Origin: Anaerolineae bacterium
Lineage (GTDB): Bacteria; Chloroflexota; Anaerolineae; B4-G1; SLSP01
Length of the DNA: 7,337 nucleotides
Reading direction: 5' to 3'
Assembly: GCA_016934645.1 (NCBI GenBank)
Contig: JAFGSL010000047.1
Location: forward strand, 1-7,337
The translations under genes and the position numbers were made by a program. Under the pieces are notes generated by a model. The model searched no databases, was not told the origin of the DNA, and worked only from the letters and a program-made list of their open reading frames with translations. Position 1 is the stretch's first letter, and every line of letters begins with the position of its first letter. Positions 6,526 through 7,337 of the stretch are shown in pieces.

Positions 6526-7337
6526 AAGACTTTGCCTCTTCTGACAACCAAACTCTATATCCCTTCTCCACATGCGAACATGGTTGCGCGTCCGCATCTG
6601 CTCGCGCGATTGGACGAGGGCTTGCGCCTGGGACACCGTCTCACTCTCATTGCTGCGCCGGCCGGCTACGGCAAAACAACCCTGTTGAGCGAATGGGTGA
6701 ATCAGGATGTCGGCGGAGTGACCGAACGACGCTCTGTCGCGTGGTTGACCCTTGATGAAGGAGACAGCGACCCGGCGCGCTTTTGGTCTTACCTGCTTGC
6801 ATCACTGCGGATGGCGATTGAGTTGGATATCCCCGATGCGCTACAGTTGCCGAAGGGCCACCAGATGATTGATCTGATGACAGAATTGATCAACCAGATC
6901 GGATCTGAGACTGAGAGCCTCCTTCTAGTTCTCGATGACTATCATCTAGTAACGGCACAGCCCGTGCATGATGCGCTTGCCTTTCTGCTGGATCATCACC
7001 CCCCCAATCTTCATCTGGTCATTGCTGCCCGTGCTGATCCGCCGTTGCCGCTTGCTCGTCTGCGTGCGCGTGGACAACTGACGGAGCTACGGCAAGCCGA
7101 TTTGTGCTTCACGGCGGAAGAAGCCGCTGCGTTTTTGAACCAGCGTATGGGATTGAATCTTGCCGCAGTGGACGTTGCCGCTCTGGACAGGCGTACCGAG
7201 GGTTGGATCGCTGGGCTGCATATGGCGGCCCTGGCCCTGCAGGGGATCAGTGCCGAGCGCGATGCAAGCGCGTTCATCGCTGAGTTTACCGGCGCACATC
7301 GCTACATCCTCGATTATTTGCTTGAAGAAGTCCTCAA
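6517..7337 (+). CDS. MalT-like LuxR-family (LAL) transcriptional regulator, N-terminal NTPase part, 3'-truncated by window edge
   Basis: The frame is open from ATG 6517 to the window edge, giving 273 residues of a family usually about 850-950 long. It begins LPLLTTKLYIPSPHANMVARP, typical of large ATP-binding LuxR regulators (LAL, STAND NTPases), common in Chloroflexota and Actinobacteria. Walker A is APAGYGKTT (K53), followed by VAWLTLDEGDSDPARFW (about 75-91) and a Walker B-like LLLVLDDYH (D140-D141). The sensor-type AARADPPLPLARLRARGQL and TEGWIAGLHMAALAL (W230) are also present. The tetratricopeptide-like region and C-terminal LuxR helix-turn-helix expected of the family lie outside the window and are not seen. 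Such proteins switch on nucleotide and inducer binding and activate transcription. A terminator separates it from the polysaccharide genes, so a link to them is only positional. Alternative starts are ATG 6520 and 6523. Confidence 0.93.
   Translation, partial: MMMKTLPLLTTKLYIPSPHANMVARPHLLARLDEGLRLGHRLTLIAAPAGYGKTTLLSEWVNQDVGGVTERRSVAWLTLDEGDSDPARFWSYLLASLRMAIELDIPDALQLPKGHQMIDLMTELINQIGSETESLLLVLDDYHLVTAQPVHDALAFLLDHHPPNLHLVIAARADPPLPLARLRARGQLTELRQADLCFTAEEAAAFLNQRMGLNLAAVDVAALDRRTEGWIAGLHMAALALQGISAERDASAFIAEFTGAHRYILDYLLEEVL

Noticed and set aside
6152..6571. 139-codon antisense open frame across the terminator and regulator start
   Set aside because: It overlaps the kinase C-terminus, the terminator hairpin and the LAL start, and has no domain or ribosome site that I can support.
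6495..6755. 86-codon + frame from GTG 6495
   Set aside because: It runs out of frame through the LAL Walker A region, whose motifs read only in the frame of ATG 6517.
7011..7299. Two antisense open frames near the right edge
   Set aside because: They are mirror frames of a GC-rich LAL coding stretch with clear family motifs on the + strand.
1..7337. CRISPR array, tRNA, insertion sequence or phage elements
   Set aside because: I saw no spaced direct repeats, cloverleaf-like segments, transposase motifs or terminal inverted repeats.

Overview
This window looks like part of a bacterial exopolysaccharide or capsule assembly locus. All credible genes lie on the + strand. It ends in the start of a large LuxR/MalT-type (LAL) regulator. 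GC content is moderate, roughly low-to-mid 50s by eye. The most likely host is a Chloroflexota-type bacterium. The reasons are the style of the LAL regulator's N-terminus (TTKLYIP... followed by VARP.LL.RL) and a single-chain Wzz/BY-kinase next to multi-membrane GT39-like enzymes. This assignment is an inference from family resemblance, with moderate confidence.

Layout: (1) 2-676 is the C-terminal part of a polyprenyl-phosphate sugar-1-phosphate transferase (monotopic PGT) that begins before the window. (2) 683-2011 is a polytopic GT-C/GT39-like glycosyltransferase. (3) 2048-3190 is a GT4-type cytosolic glycosyltransferase. (4) 3214-4515 is a second GT4-type glycosyltransferase. These four are spaced 6, 36 and 23 bases apart and are probably co-transcribed. 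(5) A 160-base gap (4516-4675) carries two imperfect inverted repeats and a good extended -10 promoter directly in front of 4676-6361, a fused Wzz chain-length regulator and BY-type tyrosine kinase with a C-terminal tyrosine cluster. (6) A strong intrinsic terminator (6406-6434) ends that unit. (7) From 6517 to the right edge runs the NTPase part of a MalT-like regulator with no stop codon in the window.

Expected joint function: the PGT loads the first sugar phosphate onto undecaprenyl phosphate at the inner membrane face. The two GT4 enzymes extend the lipid-linked repeat unit from nucleotide sugars. The GT-C enzyme probably adds a sugar from a polyprenyl-phosphate donor on the outer face. 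The Wzz/BY-kinase controls polymer length and export by cycles of tyrosine phosphorylation. No Wzx flippase, Wzy polymerase, export channel or tyrosine phosphatase lies in the window, so the locus must continue upstream or be scattered. The LAL gene lies behind the terminator and may be unrelated or may regulate locally.

I found no tRNA, rRNA, CRISPR array, insertion sequence or phage feature. Nothing here is clearly a new system. The points most worth a second look are the regulatory architecture of 4516-4675, the tyrosine-rich tail of the kinase, and the departures from the usual GT4 donor-site motif.
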